Shown here piece after piece: positions 23,822 through 35,806 of a DNA stretch of 64,000 nt. How positions within the stretch are numbered: the stretch's first letter is position 1; every line of letters begins with the position of its first letter. The translations under genes were made by a program, and so were the position numbers. Source of the DNA: Heliocidaris erythrogramma (lineage: Eukaryota > Echinodermata > Echinoidea > Camarodonta > Echinometridae); NCBI GenBank assembly GCA_025617745.1, contig CM046863.1, positions 124,001 through 188,000 on the forward strand, given 5' to 3'. Below the pieces are notes generated by a model. It was not told the DNA's origin. It worked only from the letters and a program-made list of their open reading frames with translations, and did no database searches.

Positions 23822-23893
23822 TGCCCCGACCGGGATTCGAACCCGGGACCCTGGATTACATGACCAGTGCTCTAACAACTGAGCTATCCGGGC
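23822..23893 (-). repeat. tRNA-like sequence in a SINE-type repeat
   Basis: On the minus strand GCCCGGATAGCTCAGTTGTT begins a tRNA-like fold with a perfect B box GGTTCGAATCC and acceptor ends GCCCGGA/TCGGGGC (one mismatch). The anticodon stem is best drawn with a 9-nt loop around CAT, so it is unlikely to be a working tRNA-Met. Its 3' tail (TTGTAATTTTCTCAC, then a stretch ending TTTATGATATATT) matches the tail of the second copy at 24182. Confidence 0.6.
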
Positions 23894-23908
23894 TCCCGTA
23901 GAAGCAAA

Positions 23909-24322
23909 TTTAGAGGGAAGAGCTGTCTCATTGGTAGGCCATTTACTTTCTTTATGATATATTCAATTTACTTCAATCCTATCAATTATGATATTTAATT
24001 ACGAATTCAAATTGTCCTCTATAGAAATTCGTTGGCATGGATTTGCCCGACTTTAGAGGGAAGACCTGTCTCATTGGTAGGCCATTATATAGCGTACGCA
24101 TGGAATTGGTATGGATGTACCCCCTACGCTCGATGGAAAGAGAGTGGCTATATGTGAGATTTTTAATTTGCTTCGGCGGGAGACCAGATAGCTCAGTTGC
24201 TAGAGCACTGATCCAGGGTCCCGGGTTCGAATCCGGTCGGGGCATTGTAATTTTCTCACGTTTTTACTTTCTTTATGATATATTCAATTTACTTCAATCC
24301 TATCAATTATGATATTTAATTA
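23909..24322. repeat. Rearranged direct repeats between the two tRNA-like copies
   Basis: A ~60-bp stretch beginning TTTACTTTCTTTATGATATA occurs at about 23943 and 24264. A ~35-bp stretch with GTCTCATTGGTAGGCCATT occurs at about 23924 and 24067. This suggests nested insertion or unequal exchange within the intron. Confidence 0.7.
24182..24245 (+). repeat. Truncated tRNA-like sequence, opposite orientation
   Basis: GACCAGATAGCTCAGTTGCT through GGTTCGAATCCGGTCGGGGC matches the minus-strand copy at 23822 but lacks about 10 nt of the anticodon arm, so it cannot fold as a tRNA. It shares the same 3' tail. Confidence 0.65.
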
Positions 24323-24709
24323 TTATTATTTACTTTGTATTTATTTATTTATTTATTTATTAATTTTTATGTTTTATTTATTAATTTATTTATTATCATT
24401 ATTATTTATTTTTTTAAGGGGGGGGGGGGGGGGCTTATTCATAATTATTGATGGTGTCTGAAAAAAAGATATCGCCTACAACGTTGCCAACTAGCCCCCT
24501 CCCCCTCACTGAAAATTACATCAGCCGTCAACAATTACCTGTTTGACAAAATAAATTTGTCTGTTAGCTCAAATATTTCCATCAAGAAAATAAAGTCACC
24601 GATGCTGGTTGGCCAACAGAGAAAAAAGAGTTGATGTGATTTCACGACCCACCTATATTCCCTCTAGCAACGCCAGTGTTTAACATTGTCATTTCCTTAT
24701 TTGTTGCAG

Positions 24710-25112
24710 TAACTATTTTGGACATCACAGCTATGTTAAGACAAGGTGGTGTCTATGATGGCGCGAGTGGATCTAATTTCCTTGCTATATTCATGATTGG
24801 GGATGATAGTTTGACTGATGATCTTTCCTTGAATTATTACATTGGACGAGAGGTGGACACAGGACCAGGAGAGACTGGTCACGGGGCAAGTCTAAGAGTC
24901 GATGGTAACGTGAAGACACAATCCTGGGTAAACACAGGGCTGCCTGCGGCAACATCGTTTAATAAAATATACAACCAGAACTCATCACTCATTCAGAGCT
25001 GAAATCGATAAAGACAACGGTGGAGATGCCCGTGCCGGTGCATATCGAATGGCCGTAGATTACATAGGATTGACCGAGCGAACTGTCTTGCTAAACGAAT
25101 ATCGTGGTGGTG
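24710..25112 (+). pseudogene. Receptor-like extracellular exon with a frameshift
   Basis: The exon follows the acceptor TTTGTTGCAG and completes the split codon of the EGF exon. It reads VTILDITAMLRQGGVYDGAS, then NFLAIFMIGDDSLTDDLSLN, then YYIGREVDTGPGETGHGASL and a stop at 25000-25002. From about 24975 the next frame carries clearly protein-like sequence: HHSFRAEIDKDNGGDARAGA, then YRMAVDYIGLTERTVLLNEY, up to a donor GTATGA near 25113. A one-base shift between about 24940 and 24990 would join them. It could be a sequencing error, a null allele or a pseudogene. It resembles the extracellular part of Tie/MEGF-type proteins of marine invertebrates; I cannot name the gene. Confidence 0.5.
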
Positions 25113-25239
25113 GTATGATTATTATTTTTTTATTAACATTGTTGTATACTTGTATGACTTAATGAAATCTAGCTCTTAAGAAATGTTGGTGGTAGCGATA
25201 ATGGGCCCGCCTTCCTTGACTTTTAAAAATCATTTCACA

Positions 25240-25910
25240 TGCGTAGCCAGGATTTTCCAGTAGGGGGGGGGGGGGGGGGGCAGACGTGAAGGATCCAACC
25301 GCGTAGCGGGGTCGTTTGTGAGCACGCGAAGCATGCGAATTTGGTGATGTGCACGCTCTGCATGCTCCCCCGGGGGGGGGGGGGGGGGGTTCAGGGAGGG
25401 GGACTTTAGACGGAAAGTTAGTTCGACGTCGAGACTGCTGTTCAATTATTGGGACGCAATACTGCACTGTATGTAACAGGGGTGGGTGCAAAGCGCGAAA
25501 GCTCTGACGTTTTGTAGCGAATTTGAAGGAAAGATAACGGATCGAAGCAAACAATTCTTTTTAGGCGGAAAGTTATGGGCATAGTTCAACGCCCAGGCAG
25601 CTTACAAGTTTTTCCCTTCCTTTGCGAAGCGCGAAAGCTCTGACGTTTTATAGCAAATTTGAGAGAAAGATAATGACTCGTAGCAAACATTTTTTCTAGG
25701 CGGAAATTTAGTTCGACGCCCCGACTGCTTTTCAAGACGTAATAATGGAATGATAATACAATAATACAATAATAATAATAATACAGTAATGATGCAATAA
25801 TTATTGCACTCTATGTAACAGTGGTGGGTGCAGGGAAGGGGAGTTACTTCCCCCTTTTCGCTCTCGCTTTTTTAGGGCCTTAATAGGGGGAGGGGGGCAT
25901 GGCCCTCCTG
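25240..25910. repeat. Dispersed repeat family, copy 1
   Basis: Words such as GCGAAAGCTCTGACGTTTT, TAGGCGGAAAGTTAGTTCGA and GCAATACTGCACTGTATGTA recur about every 130-170 bp. Related copies, partly reversed, are at 37495-38480 and 46130-46480. Two G runs interrupt it (about 25263 and 25372). Confidence 0.7.
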
Positions 25911-25989
25911 TGCCCTGGTAACGCCGGGATTGTATATTGTATATCATATTGTTCCATCGCCCCTCCCCATATTGCTTCGACACAGCCGT

Positions 25990-26470
25990 GGGGTGTCTCT
26001 CGTGAATAGCGACCCTCTTCTCCGATTAAGAATAGCGACCCTCTTCTTCGATTATGAATATGGACCCTCCTGCACGATTATGAATAGCGACCCTCTTCTT
26101 CGATTATGAATAGCAACCCTTATGAATATTGACCTTTATGAATAACGACCCTCTTCTCCAATTATAAATAGCGACCCTCTTCTTTGATTATGAGTAGCGA
26201 CCCTTATGATTAACGATTATTATTATTATTATGAATAGCGAACCTTATGACTTATAATGAATAGCAGTCCTCATGAGTAATGACCCTCTTCTCCTATAAT
26301 GAATAGCAATCCTTTTGAATAATGGTCCTTATGAGTTTATGAGTAGTGACCCCCCCCCCCCCCCCCCCCTTTCGCTTTATGAATAGCAACCCTTCAGGTA
26401 TAAGCAATTGCACATTAATAGCGGTCCTTATGAGCCACTGGTCCTTATGACTAGCGAGGTTACCCCATAA
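25990..26470. repeat. Degenerate 26-bp minisatellite, array 1
   Basis: Imperfect copies of GCGACCCTCTTCTTCGATTA and TGAATA, the same unit as the cleaner array at 51109. Confidence 0.85.
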
Positions 26471-26871
26471 GGGCATTGTAAGTAACTTGGCGCTGTTCAC
26501 TGTCAGATATTTTCTAACTCGTCTTAGTTTTGCGAGTCGTGAGGCGCAAGTTTGTTAGATATATATTTTACACGTTCATCCCACTTAAGGTGCTGATCCA
26601 CCCATACCCTAAGATATTTCACGTTCTGCACGTGTCTGATCTGCTCTGCAGATCATCAGTCCGAATGTCAGTGGGTTCCTGTATGTGACGTATTTTTTTG
26701 TTTTTTTGTTCCTACTAATAAAAAGTTAGTCTTGTCATTATTTAACGACAGGTTATTTTGACTGAACCATGACTTTACCTCTCTAGATCACTGTTTAATG
26801 AACTCTCTACTTCTTTTGGATCTGAGGAACTGTACAGAATTGCAGTGTCATATAACATCAACTTAAACCCC

Positions 26872-29226
26872 GGTCACACAGCACTCCACGTCTAAATCAC
26901 GTACAAAAAGTTATGAAAATCTGGTGGACGTGGTCGTAAATGGTAATTTTTGGTCAATTTTGGTTTGGCCGTGCTTTGTACGGGGTATGGCCGTCGGCGG
27001 CTGTTCCACTGCTGAAGCACTGCCTAAGCACGGCTAACCACGTCCAGCCACGTGTAAGGCTAAAAAAAGTACGCGGAAAAATCCATTTGTCAGTGATAAG
27101 CCGCTAAACACACGCTATTTCCCGATATACCAACGCGTAATACCCGTCCGATGACCGTGCTCTGCCCGTGACAGACCGCTAAACTTTCGCGTCTTACCGC
27201 GTCTCCCCAAGTTTTAATCACTGCCGGAACACGGATTATCACGTGTGTTTCACGTGTGTTGCACGTCTTTACCACGTGTGCCGCCCGTGGTTGTCCGCGG
27301 GCTAAAATTTTGAGCAGTTCAAAACTTTTTGCCGCGTCCGACGCCGTTCCGATTTTCCCCGCGTCCTGCCACGTCTATAAATCGACCGTAGCTCCTCTTA
27401 AGCCCCGGTCATACAGTGCTTTACGGCTTACTCACGGCCAAAACACGTCAAAAAGTGGTCACCCGTGAAGCAGACGATGTTGTTCGCGTTGATGTCGAGT
27501 TTAAGACGAGCTACGGTCGATTTATAGACGTGGCAGGACGCGGGGAAAAATCGGAACGGCATCGGACACGGCAAAAAGTTTTGAACTGCTCAAAATTTTA
27601 ACCCGCGGACAACCACGGACGGCACACGTGGTAAAGACGTGCAACACAAGTGAAACACACGTGATAATCCTCGTTCTAGCCTTTTGACAAGGCCTCGTGA
27701 CTTGGCTACTTTCCTCGTCATGCTGTGCCTGAGATGAGACTAGCCGGCGACGAAAAGAATCAACACGGCCCTGGTGTTAGTCGCGAGGCCTTTTGGAACC
27801 TGGGTTTCCATCGTCCGATATGAATTATTCACGAGTTGACATTCATATGCTAACACGCCTACCGAGGATTATCGACCGATCACAACGGTATCTGCGGGGC
27901 TTGCTTTCCATGATTGATGTACTAGTAGCTTGCACGGGCCGCGCTAGCTCGAGATAAAGGCGAATTTGCATACCAAATGTATGCTGACGTCATGCGAAGA
28001 TACGTTTGCTGATTGGCTCCTACCTATAAGGTAGCAGATCCTCGCTAGGAACAAAGGGTAACATAACAAATACAGGCTGGTCCCCGGTCATACAGCGCTT
28101 TACGGCTTAATCACGGCCAAAACACGTCAAAAAGTGGTCTCCCGTGAAGCAGACGATGTTGTTCGCGTTGATGTCGAGTTTAAGACGAGCTACGGTCGAT
28201 TTATAGACGTGGCAGGACGCGGGGAAAAATCGGAACGGCATCAGACACGGCAAAAAGTTTTGAACTGCTCAAAATTTTAACCCGCGGACAACCACGGGCG
28301 GCACACGTGGTAAAGACGTGCAACACACGTGAAACACACGTGATAATCCTCGTTCTAGCCTTTTGACAAGGCCTCGTGACTTGGCTACTTTCCTCGTCAT
28401 GCTGTGCCTGAGATGAGACTAGCCGGCGACGAAAAGAATCAACACGGCCCTGGTGTTAGTCGCGAGGCCTTTTGGAACCTGGGTTTCCATCGTCCGATAT
28501 GAATTATTCACGAGTTGACATTCATATGCTAACACGCCTACCGAGGATTATCGACCGATCACAACGGTATCTGCGGGCTTGCTTTCCATGATTGATGTAC
28601 TAGTAGCTTGCACGGGCCGCGCTAGCTCGAGATAAAGGCGAATTTGCATACCAAATGTATGCTGACGTCTTGCGAAGATACGTTTGCTGATTGGCTCCTA
28701 CCTATAAGGTAGCAGATCCTCGCTAGGAACAAAGGGTAACATAACAAATACAGGCTGGTCCCGGTCATACAGCGCTTTACGGCTTAATCACGGCCAAAAC
28801 ACGTCAAAAAGTGGTCTCCCGTGAAGCAGACGATGTTGTTCGCGTTGATGTCGAGTTTAAGACGAGCTACGGTCGATTTATAGACGTGGCAGGACGCGGG
28901 GAAAAATCGGAACGGCATCAGACACGGCAAAAAGTTTTGAACTGCTCAAAATTTTAACCCGCGGACAACCACGGGCGGCACACGTGGTAAAGACGTGCAA
29001 CACACGTGAAACACACGTGATAATCCTCGTTCTAGCCTTTTGACAAGGCCTCGTGACTTGGCTACTTTCCTCGTCATGCTGTGCCTGAGATGAGACTAGC
29101 CGGCGACGAAAAGAATCAACACGGCCCTGGTGTTAGTCGCGAGGCCTTTTGGAACCTGGGTTTCCATCGTCCGATATGAATTATTCACGAGTTGACATTC
29201 ATATGCTAACACGCCTACCGAGGATT
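26872..29226. repeat. ~678-bp tandem repeat with an inverted partner
   Basis: Copies start at 27403, 28082 and 28760 (the third ends at 29226), each opening CCGGTCATACAGYGCTTTAC and running through three CACGTG or near-CACGTG words and AGCCTTTTGACAAGGCCTCG. Positions 27233-27401 are the reverse complement of 27501-27670. A related end, CCCCGGTCACACAGCACTCC, lies at about 26873. Copies 1 to 3 are nearly identical, indicating recent duplication. No coding frame is supported. Confidence 0.85.
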
Positions 29227-29316
29227 CATCAGGTTATCACGCAGGTATATAACAAATTATTTGAAATCAACTATATTATACTCGGTAAACCCGGACGCAA
29301 CCTAGAAGCCGTAATT

Positions 29317-29705
29317 TCAGAACAATTGCAAAGCTTGGACGAACTCCTTTTGTCTGCACAGAAGAGGTTCATGCGATTGAATGTAAGCGGCTTTCAGAAA
29401 GCGCAAATGCGCTGAGCTTCTGGCCCGGGACATAATTGAGAATTGGTCGTCGGCATAGCTTTGTGCGCAAGCTGGATTGTTCAGCAAGTGGAGACCAATC
29501 GCTGAATCGCATTTGGCTATCTTTGGTCTGTTAGCGTGCATTTCAGATTTGCAGGCACGGACGGGCTGCGTGCGCTGATTGGTTGTACGGTTCCGAATAG
29601 TCGAGGGGATGTGTTGTTTAATGCGATCAGCCAACCGCTGAGAAGTACGGTCCACGTACCTGGCATCGCACCGGCACTGAAATTGGTAAATAACATTACT
29701 CAAGT

Positions 29706-29738
<33 letters not shown>

Positions 29739-29915
29739 AGTACATCCTTGCTAGTTGACGGTAGCATCCTGTGTGTAGAAAACACAATGCGTGTCGAAAC
29801 CGCATAATAGCAACGTGACACTGCGTGTTTGATCTGACTGGCGTATTTGTCAGATACCTTACCCCTCCAGGGTAGTTTGAGATACACGGGGCATTTGGCA
29901 CAAAACAATGTTTTC
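29317..29915 (-). pseudogene. Penelope-like element, GIY-YIG endonuclease remnant
   Basis: On the minus strand 29915 downward reads CPVYLKLPWRGKVSDKYASQ, then RIVFSTHRMLPSTSKDVL, then a proline run from a 30-nt C/G tract, then in a shifted frame NVIYQFQCRCDARYVDRTSQ, RLADRIKQHIP and LLCRQKEFVQALQLF. This is the linker and GIY-YIG nuclease of Penelope-like retroelements. The usual YVGR glycine is D here. The G tract at 29706-29737 both expands the linker and shifts frame. The upstream RT is absent; an L1/Tx1-type RT fragment is joined directly to it. Confidence 0.8.
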
Positions 29916-31051
29916 ATTTTACTTAAAATCTCTTTATAATTAATCCTCTCCTGTACCTCTACATCCAATGAAAAGGTTATCTCCAATATTTTAATAATCT
30001 CTACCAATTTACCAAAGGGAACTGCAATACTTTTTTTGAGAGAGAGAAGGCCTAACGACAATATAAAAGTTTTATCTTTATTCATCTTTAAACCAGAAAT
30101 CTTTGCAAAATTTTCAAATGCTTTTCCTATTCTATCAATTGATATGAGGTATTTTACAAAAAGTGTCATATCATCTGCATAGAGCGTTTGTTTCACTTCT
30201 ACATCACTAAATCTGATTCCGCATATGGATGAATCCTTGCGAATGGAATTTGCGAGGACCTCGATACAAAGTATAAATAGATATGGAGATAGTGGATCCC
30301 CCTGTCTTACTCCTTTCTCAACACTAAAATATCCTGTAGATATGCCCCCATTGAATACACACCTCAAAGATTTGTTATATAATGTTTTGATCCAGCTACA
30401 AAAAGATGGTCCAAAACCAAAAGAACACAAAACATCTTGCAAGAAAATGTGCGACACAGAATCAAAGGTTTTTGAAAAACCTATTGCATCAATACATTAT
30501 TTTGTTTTGTATAGATAATCATACATGTATCATCTATTAATCTTATTGCTTCTCCTATGTTTCTATCTTTTATATACCCAACCTGGTCAATTGTTTTGCT
30601 AAAATTTTATAATCAACGTTTAATAAAGATATCAGTCTGTAATTTCTAATTAACAACGGATCTTTCCCTTCTTTAGCCAAATAATAATAACAGCTTGTTT
30701 CTGAAATGACGAAAGTTCCCCTTTACAACTTGTAACTTTTCCTTCGCATACTTCCTTTGAAGCTGGCTCTAATTTGGGTAAATCCTTCCTCTTGGCTTCT
30801 TCTCTTATTCCCTTCACATTCAATGAAATGAAACTACAATCTATCGATACACTACTACTATTCATGAGGAGTAATAGAGTTTCCCAATCACCATGAAGTA
30901 TTGACGACGAAGCGAACCGGAATACTCTCGCTTGGTTATGTGTAATTATCTCAAAGAAGCTGCGATACCCCACACACAGACAGACACACACGTTATGCAG
31001 ACACAACAAAAGTATACACTCCCAGTAACACACCACACGAAGAATCGCCAT
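29916..31051 (-). pseudogene. Decayed L1/Tx1-like non-LTR element
   Basis: Minus-strand 30490-29920 encodes the later RT domain: DSVSHIFLQDVLCSFGFGPS, FSVEKGVRQGDPLSPYLFIL, and the active site QTLYADDMTLF, followed by SGLKMNKDKTFILSLG. Further upstream, about 30700-30600, KKGKDPLLIRNYRLISLLNV represents RT motif 1 in a frame with stops, and near 30825 SFISLNVKGIREEAKRK is the start of an L1-type endonuclease. Most of the endonuclease and the RT middle are deleted, and several frameshifts are present. RQGDPLSPYLF and YADD point to the L1/Tx1 group. Confidence 0.8.
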
Positions 31052-31643
31052 GCTGTAATAAACATAAAATAACTTCCTTTGTAAGTGTTCGCGCCCTCTC
31101 CTCCCTCTTTCAATAATAACTGTGATACTGAAAAATAATTAAAATTTAGTTACCCAAATAAATAAATACAAATATGGAAAAAAAGAATATCAAAAAAGAA
31201 TTATAGAAGAAACAAAAATCAAAACAAAAGTATAAAAAAGAAATCCCTTGCTCGACCTGTTCATTATCCCACCCAAAGAACTTGAAATATAATATCTAGA
31301 TGTATATTTTCCTAATATGAATTCAACAAAGGGCTTATATCATCTTGACTTATCATCATTCCCAATATCGTGCACCCAATTTAAAGTTAAGAGAGTCACC
31401 TACAACCCAAAGTACTCATGAAACTTAAAAATGGAATTGCATGATAAGAGACAATTGTTCAATTGAGTGTTCAATATACAACGGAAAATATTAAAAAAAA
31501 AGGATGACTTTTATAAGCGAGAATCGAACCAAAGTTACAATCACATTTATTATGTATTACTATTAAACAGGCTAATCCCATCAGAGTCATTTTGGAAATA
31601 CGGGACTTCCCCGTTAACACTCAATTATTTTTTTTAATATATA

Positions 31644-32307
31644 TGTGACCCGCCGCCTCAATACCTACAATAAGTCGCACGGACCACAACGTAGCAAACA
31701 GCCCAAAATAGTAAATTTGCTTGGATCAGTCGATTTTCTGTTTTTGATAGAAATGGGTAGTTTCATATCATTCTATCATGTCTCAAGTTTGTGAGTCGTA
31801 ATTCGACTTAGAAATATGTTTTTAGGGCATTTTAAAATGACTCCTTTTTTTCATCTGCATGTCGAACTAATGAATGTTTGGAGAGCTTTTGTAATACTTT
31901 CATTCAATGCAAATTACTACTTTACCTCTAAAGGTGTATATTAAATTTTTGGTGTGAGTAATGAATAGGTCCTCTTGGAGCAGGGTGCCAAAATTGATCC
32001 TAATCTGATAATCCCTTCATACCGGTTGCTATGGCCATTTGAATACCCAGTTTTACTTGGGCGCACACAGAGAGCGAAGGTTTAGCACTCTTTTGTTCCG
32101 AACTTAAATGGCCATTTTCTCTGAATAGGATTTATTGATTGCTGGTTACATACTGATTCTAAATGTGATATTTAAAGGTGTTATCATTGAGTAAACTAGG
32201 CAAGTGATATACCATTGGAAAGCTGAGAATCTTTACTTCCAGAAAATGTATAAAACAAAAAAAAATATTTTGGCGACTTATTGTAGGTTTTGAGGCGTCG
32301 GGTCACA
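31644..32307. mobile_element. Non-autonomous inverted-repeat DNA element, copy 2
   Basis: Same ends (TGTGACCCG...CGGGTCACA) and interior as 556-1218, with scattered substitutions and small indels. The site without it is present at about 32896-32920. The target lies in an ATATAT tract, so the target duplication length cannot be read with certainty. Confidence 0.9.
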
Positions 32308-32454
32308 GATATATATATATTTTTTTTGTATACACAATTTCATCTCCGGTATAGAAACAGCACATTGGAAAAGAAATAAATATATCATATACTTCTTACA
32401 TATTTTAGTTTATTTTGTTTGACAACTAACGAAATAGAGAGCATTATTTTGCTC

Positions 32455-32848
32455 ATTCAATTCAATTCAATTCAATTTATTTCACATTCGATAAAAAGGG
32501 GCAAACATACAAAAATTAAATCACAATAAATAGAGAATATATACATCAATAGAAAACAAACAGGTAATATCAAAATGTGAGGGACAAACAAAGGCCGAAT
32601 GTCTATCTAGGTTTATCCCAAAATATTCATAATAAAATGTGATGCTTAAAAGAATTAAAAACATTTACACGCATGTACAAAACAATTTACCAAAGTACAG
32701 CGAAAAACAGAGCAAGCAAAACAAAAACAAGGGGCAAAATGTAAACATTATTTTAAAGTGTATAAGATAAGATTAGTTGTTTTTTATAATTCCTCATAGT
32801 TATAGCATATAGGCATATAGCATATATTGGTATATTATATCGATATCA
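32455..32848 (-). mobile_element. LINE 3' end fragment
   Basis: On the minus strand an AT-rich 3' UTR ends GTGAAATAAATTGAATTGAA, a pentanucleotide tail of CR1/L2-type LINEs. The duplicate lies at 33050-33441. Confidence 0.55.
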
Positions 32849-33441
32849 ATCAATCAATGGAAATACGTGACTTCCCCGTTAACACTCAATTTATTTTTTT
32901 AAATATATATATATATTTTTTTTTATACACAATTTCATCTCCGGTATAGAAACAGCACATTGGAAAAAGAAATAAATATATCATATACTTCTTACACATT
33001 TTAGTTTATTTTGTTTGACAACTAACGAAATAGAGAGCATTATTTTGCTCATTCAATTCAATTCAATTCAATTTATTTCACATTCGATAAAAAGGGGCAA
33101 ACATACAAAAATTAAATCACAATAAACAGAGAATATATACATCAATAGAAAACAAACAGGTAATATCAAAATGTGAGGGACAAAGGCCGAAGGTCTATCT
33201 AGGTTTATCCCAAAATATTCATAATAAAATGTGATGTTTAAAAGAATTAAAAACATTTACACGCATGTACAAAACAATTTACCAAAGTACAGCGAAAAAC
33301 AAAGCAAGCAAAACGAAAACAAGGGGCAAAATGTAAACATTATTTTAAAGTGTATAAGATAAGATTAGTTGTTTTTTATAATTCCTCATAGTTATAGCAT
33401 ATAGGTATATAGCATATATTGGTATATTATATCGATATCAA

Positions 33442-33980
33442 TTGCATAGATTAATCTTGCGAAGTTATTGCAGCAAAATAATCCATTTAATAGACTCTGG
33501 TAATGTTGATAAATAAATTATATTTCGAATATATTATGTCAGCTTTAGAGCATCTTCGGAATTTATCGTCAAATGACTACGCATAGCTGCAAGACCAAAT
33601 TCATACTTCACCGTGTGCAGTAAGTTTGCATATTACTTAGCATGTTGTTGCACAGCTATGAAATATCAAGACATGCTTTTCCAAATTATTATAAAAGACT
33701 GTCATGTTTGTGTCAAAGTTGCTGCGATTCACTGGACCGTTGATTGACTCCGTATGACACTAAAGAGAGAAAAAGAATACTTATCAAGAATTTATGAATA
33801 ATATTATAACTACATGTGCATTACAAAGTTTAAAACATTGATTTCCAAAAAGAAGGAAAAATGTGAATATTCTTAATGGCAATGAATGAACGCCAATGAT
33901 AATAAACACCAACAAAATCCAAAATGCTTATTTCATGAAAATGGAGTCACAAACGTATGTGGCACACAACCACTCCCCAA
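33442..33980. other. Gene-free region
   Basis: No supported feature; AT-rich single-copy-looking sequence before the G run at about 33991. Confidence 0.5.
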
Positions 33981-34284
33981 GGGCGTAGGCCGGGGGGGGG
34001 GGGGGGGGGGGGTCAGAAGGAGGCCAAGCCCCCTTGCTCTCAACCTATTAAAAAAAGGATGGATTTATTTCCTGTCCGACAGCACACATCCAATCAATTT
34101 TGGCTTCGACCAACTCAAATTGTAAAATGTGGATACTTGGGGCAAATGTTTAGGTAAAGGCCTTGCATACAATATGTGTACAAGCAGTTCTCAATATAAA
34201 TCTTTGTATACCATGATACCTATAACTGACACAGAAAATTTTAATAAAAACAATTTTAAGACCAATTGGGGTCTAATTATGGGG

Positions 34285-34460
34285 TCATCCCTATAGCTAG
34301 AAGGTCCAATAGTCAGAAGGTCCGATAGATAGAAGGTTCGATAGACCGAATGTACGAGCGGGTCCAATAGACAGAAGGTTCTATAGACCGAATCGGCAAA
34401 AGGGTCCGATAGTCCGAAGGTTCAGTAGGGTTCCGATAGTTAGAAGGTCCGATAGACCGA
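34285..34460. repeat. Degenerate short tandem repeat (AGAAGGTCCGATAG)
   Basis: About ten imperfect copies of AGAAGGTCCGATAGAC-like words. Confidence 0.7.
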
Positions 34461-35157
34461 CATTAAATACGTAAAAAGGGTAAAATAGTGGATATAAAAT
34501 GATAAGTGGGTAAAATATGTGGTTAAAATAAGTGAGGGCGTTCCATCCAAAGAAGAAGCAAAAAAGGAAGAGGTTGAAAAGGAAAGAAGAAAAGAAATGA
34601 AAAGAAGAGAAAAATAACAGAAAATATCAGAAAGGAAGAGAAAAACAAAAATTCAAAAACTTCGCTCACTAGCATTATTAGGGTTATTTACCAATGCCCA
34701 TTATATTTTCATTATTGATATTATTTATTAATATAATCGCCATATTTATGTATATAAACCAATGCAATTATATTAATAAGTCATTATTCTTATGGAAGTT
34801 ATTTGGTTTGCATCTTGAATCTCTAGCGAATGTTATGCTATTTTACTAATCAAAGAATGTTAGCAACATAACTGAAAAGAATCGAGCGGCAAGTTGACCT
34901 AAAGAGGCTAAAGAGATGAATTTTCAGAAATAATGGCCTGTGACCAATAGTCTCTTCCCAATATGAGAACGAAAGATGCCGATAACATGTTACACAGATT
35001 ATGAGGACGGAATAACAATACGCTAGAACCTATTCTCAGGATACAAATTTTTTTTTTCTCTCTCTCGTTCGCTCGCTTTGCTCGCTCATACAATCAAGAA
35101 ACTAGGCCTAGATTGTTTCTTGCAGCAAGCACCTCTTACGTCCTGCAGCAACAAGAA

Positions 35158-35181
35158 GCCCGAATATCATAATATTCGGGC
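35158..35181. repeat. Perfect hairpin, 10-bp stem and 4-nt loop
   Basis: GCCCGAATAT, loop CATA, ATATTCGGGC. Similar in form to 13828-13856. Confidence 0.9.
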
Positions 35182-35806
35182 AATGAGGTATCCCACTATT
35201 CTCGAATTCCCCCACCCCCCCCCCCCAAAATGGTATAATTTACCCGACAGAGTCCACAGACTAAAATCTGCCGCAAGATAGTAGTATGGGTGTAGTCGGT
35301 GAACATTCAAAAAAGTATAAAAGCTGACATCATAGCTGGTAGGAAAATATCACCTGAAAACCCTAAAAAAAAAAAAAAATGGAAACGCCCCCCTCCCAAG
35401 AAGGTGGTAGGGCCTAACTGAAACAATTTCATTTTTATCGGGCAGAATCTTTTGTTAGAATCTTATCTTCTGTTACATTTAATGAATTCAACTATAAAGT
35501 GTGCCCCCATAAACTTTCTTTGTTTAAAAAATAACACTTGTGTTTGAAGGGGACGCCCTTTCCTCAGCTTGCTCCACTAGAAAAAAAATGCTTCGGGCAT
35601 GATGGGCCTCGGGGCTTTAGTGTGCACCATATAATTAGATTTCCATGTTTCAAACAATGGTCAGCGTTCCCCGTTGCCAATGCATCGGTTTAGTGGCAAA
35701 ATTAACGGGGGGGGGGGGGGGCGGGCAGATCTGCATGGGTGGACCACCCTGCCCCACGGTGATGATGATGATGCTCTGTTAAAAATACTTTTAACATGTT
35801 GAAAAT

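Larger units (their letters stand above)
31594..33441. repeat. ~590-bp tandem duplication, one copy interrupted by a transposon
   Basis: Unit A (31594-31643 plus 32308-32848) and unit B (32859-33441) are the same sequence, about 590 and 583 bp. Unit A holds the 664-bp element at 31644-32307 and unit B does not. Both contain a LINE 3' end on the minus strand. Confidence 0.9.
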
